DNA of 55,344 bases from assembly GCA_946478755.1 (NCBI GenBank), contig CAMLDJ010000009.1, forward strand, positions 1 to 55,344, read 5' to 3'. Shown piece by piece: positions 53,971-55,344 of this stretch. The translations under genes and the position numbers were made by a program. The notes beneath the pieces were generated by a model. That model was not told the origin of the DNA, made no database searches, and was given only the letters and a program-made list of their open reading frames with translations. The first letter of the stretch is position 1, and each line of letters opens with the position of its first letter. This DNA comes from an uncultured Pedobacter sp. GTDB lineage: Bacteria > Bacteroidota > Bacteroidia > Sphingobacteriales > Sphingobacteriaceae.

Positions 53971-54420
53971 TCAGAATTGATCAAATATTACGTGTGTTTC
54001 GATTATTCGATTAAGTTCCTGAACATCAAGTTGATCTTTTGGGGGACCTGTTGCTTCTTTATTATCTATTAAATGATTGTAGTTCAAAAAGCGAATGCTT
54101 GTACCTTCAATCACATCAACTGTAGCCATTGAAAAGTATTCATCAAAGTTTTCTTTATTGAGACCAGGTATATCTGTCATTAAATCGGCATACATACCAT
54201 CATCCATCATAATTTCACAGTATCCAGCAATGATTGGTGTATCGATCAACATATCAAACTGACCGTATCCCATATCTGCAAGCGCTGAAATTAAATTTAC
54301 CCGGTTTTCCCTTGTGTCTTTTAAATAAATATCAAGGTCGCCAGTTGCGGTCTTCCATTACATTCAAAAGCACCAGTCCTGATGTTAAAATAAAACAATT
54401 TCTCCACCGCTCTGCTTATA
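53971..54420 (-). pseudogene. Nucleotidyltransferase-like gene with frameshift
   Basis: The front part (from about 54420, FILTSGLVLLNVMEDR) and the back part (TATGDLDIYLKDTRENRVNL through to 53971) form one nucleotidyltransferase-like protein of the GDxD type only if the frame shifts near 54350. Only the last 100 residues remain as an ATG-initiated frame. A stop lies just before the front part, so the true start is lost. Resembles MNT-type proteins common in toxin-antitoxin or orphan form. Confidence 0.5.
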
Positions 54421-54450
54421 TAAAAGGGTAAACTTAAAAGATATACCGTC

Positions 54451-55344
54451 ATGAAAAAGACCATCGTCATCACAGGCGCTTCCAGCGGTGTGGGAAGGGC
54501 TATAGCATTGGAGTTTGCTATTCAAAACGACAACAGACTTGTACTCGCCGCCCGAAATACGGCAGCATTAAACGAACTGGCAACGGAATGCGAGGAACTG
54601 GGCGCTGAAGTAAAAGTGGTTACCACAGATGTGACCAATTACCAGGACATGCTGAACCTGGCGTCTCAGGCCGATGACATGGGCGGAATTGATGTCTGGG
54701 TAAACAATGCAGGAGTATTGGCCATAGGTCGATTTGATGAAACCCCTATGGAAGTTGCGGCACAGGTGATCAGGACTAACCTGCTTGGCTTTATGCATGG
54801 CGCACACGCGGTTCTGCCCTATTTCAAAATGCAGGGACATGGGATCATCATCAACAATATCTCTATCGGCGGTTTTCTTCCCGTACCTTTCGGTGCAGGT
54901 TACTCGGCCAGCAAATTCGGGCTACGCGGCTTTTCTGCAGCTTTGAAAGCGGAGCTCGCCGGCTTTCCTGACATCCACGTTTGTGATGCTTTCCCGGCCT
55001 TCCTGGACACCCCTGGTATACAGCACGCAGCCAATTATACCGGCAAGCAATTGCGGCCAGCGCCACCAGTGTACGACCCTAAACGGGTAGCAATGGCTGT
55101 AGTAAAACTGGCCAATAAGCCAAAACGGGAGATCATGATCGGCAGCACCTCCATTTTACTGCGCTGCGCATATGGCTTGTTTCCTCGACTCACACAAAGC
55201 ATAGCTGGTACGGTGATCCAGCACTACCTGAAACACGCAGACCCCTTGCCAAAAACGGATGGCAACCTGTTTAACGAAGTAGATTACGGAAATGCCGTTT
55301 ACGGAGGATGGGGTTTACCAGGCAAGCCAAAAGTACACCGCAAG
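54451..55344 (+). CDS. Short-chain dehydrogenase/reductase, 3' end beyond window
   Basis: 298 residues are visible with no stop. NAD(P)-binding GASSGVGRAIALE (residues 8-20), NNAGVLAIGRF, a Ser in INNISIGGF and the catalytic YSASKFGLRGF give a classical SDR. It oxidises or reduces an alcohol/ketone; substrate unknown. Start ATG 54451. Confidence 0.93.
   Translation, partial: MKKTIVITGASSGVGRAIALEFAIQNDNRLVLAARNTAALNELATECEELGAEVKVVTTDVTNYQDMLNLASQADDMGGIDVWVNNAGVLAIGRFDETPMEVAAQVIRTNLLGFMHGAHAVLPYFKMQGHGIIINNISIGGFLPVPFGAGYSASKFGLRGFSAALKAELAGFPDIHVCDAFPAFLDTPGIQHAANYTGKQLRPAPPVYDPKRVAMAVVKLANKPKREIMIGSTSILLRCAYGLFPRLTQSIAGTVIQHYLKHADPLPKTDGNLFNEVDYGNAVYGGWGLPGKPKVHRK

Noticed and set aside
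1..55344. CRISPR array
   Set aside because: No regularly spaced direct repeats with unique spacers were seen; the only phased array (31483-31545) has 10-bp spacing.

Overview
The window looks like chromosome from a Bacteroidota soil or plant-polymer degrader, most like Pedobacter or another Sphingobacteriaceae. The evidence is two SusC/SusD pairs, a one-protein hybrid two-component regulator, DUF6520, DUF6266 and DUF4407 families, a -7 element of the TAnnTTTG type, and weak or absent Shine-Dalgarno sites. No taxonomic search could be run.

Layout. (1) 1-8.8 kb: the end of a Crp/Fnr-like regulator and a rightward set (MauE-like membrane protein, DUF6520 peptide, anchored hypothetical). These converge on a leftward SusC-SusD-TlpA operon, whose TlpA protein carries a DUF3738-like tail. 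(2) 8.8-10.9 kb: a gene graveyard with a 164-nt imperfect palindrome, a decayed small gene, a decayed end of an integrative element and a broken abiH phage-defence gene. (3) 10.9-19.7 kb: a rightward block of small ORFs, then vsr, dcm, an EcoRII-type endonuclease, a large GHKL ATPase, a receiver-domain protein and an MBL-fold hydrolase. This is the most interesting system. The EcoRII effector domain (EcoRII-N) is missing from the endonuclease and appears instead at the N-terminus of the ATPase. (4) 20.0-32.4 kb: an AT-rich island bounded by two identical 44-bp copies of the 3' half of a tRNA-Met gene. It carries lipoproteins, a six-gene operon (two DUF4407-type membrane coiled-coil proteins, a J-domain/transglutaminase-like protein, small membrane proteins), Cys-rich small proteins, and a TPR histidine kinase with its response regulator beside a small secreted peptide. 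No integrase is in the window. (5) 32.5-45.0 kb: a pectin-type polysaccharide utilization locus with a hybrid two-component regulator, SusC, SusD, an alpha/beta esterase and two tandem CE12 rhamnogalacturonan acetylesterases. (6) 45.1-47.1 kb: small hypotheticals and a TonB-domain protein. (7) 47.1-49.1 kb: DUF6266, small membrane protein, peptidoglycan peptidase and a lipoprotein with a C-terminal membrane helix, laid out like a phage lysis cassette. (8) 49.1-55.3 kb: ordinary housekeeping and stress genes (RibD/DHFR-like, DinB, outer membrane protein, DUF1801, GNAT, DoxX-like, SDR) with two gene remnants.

How the genes work together. The Vsr, Dcm and EcoRII-like proteins should methylate, repair and cut the same CCWGG-like site. 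The ATPase, receiver and MBL proteins behind them look like an added sensing and control or effector layer. The tandem tRNA-type attachment sites suggest that this defence block and the AT-rich island arrived as separate integrative elements stacked at one tRNA locus.
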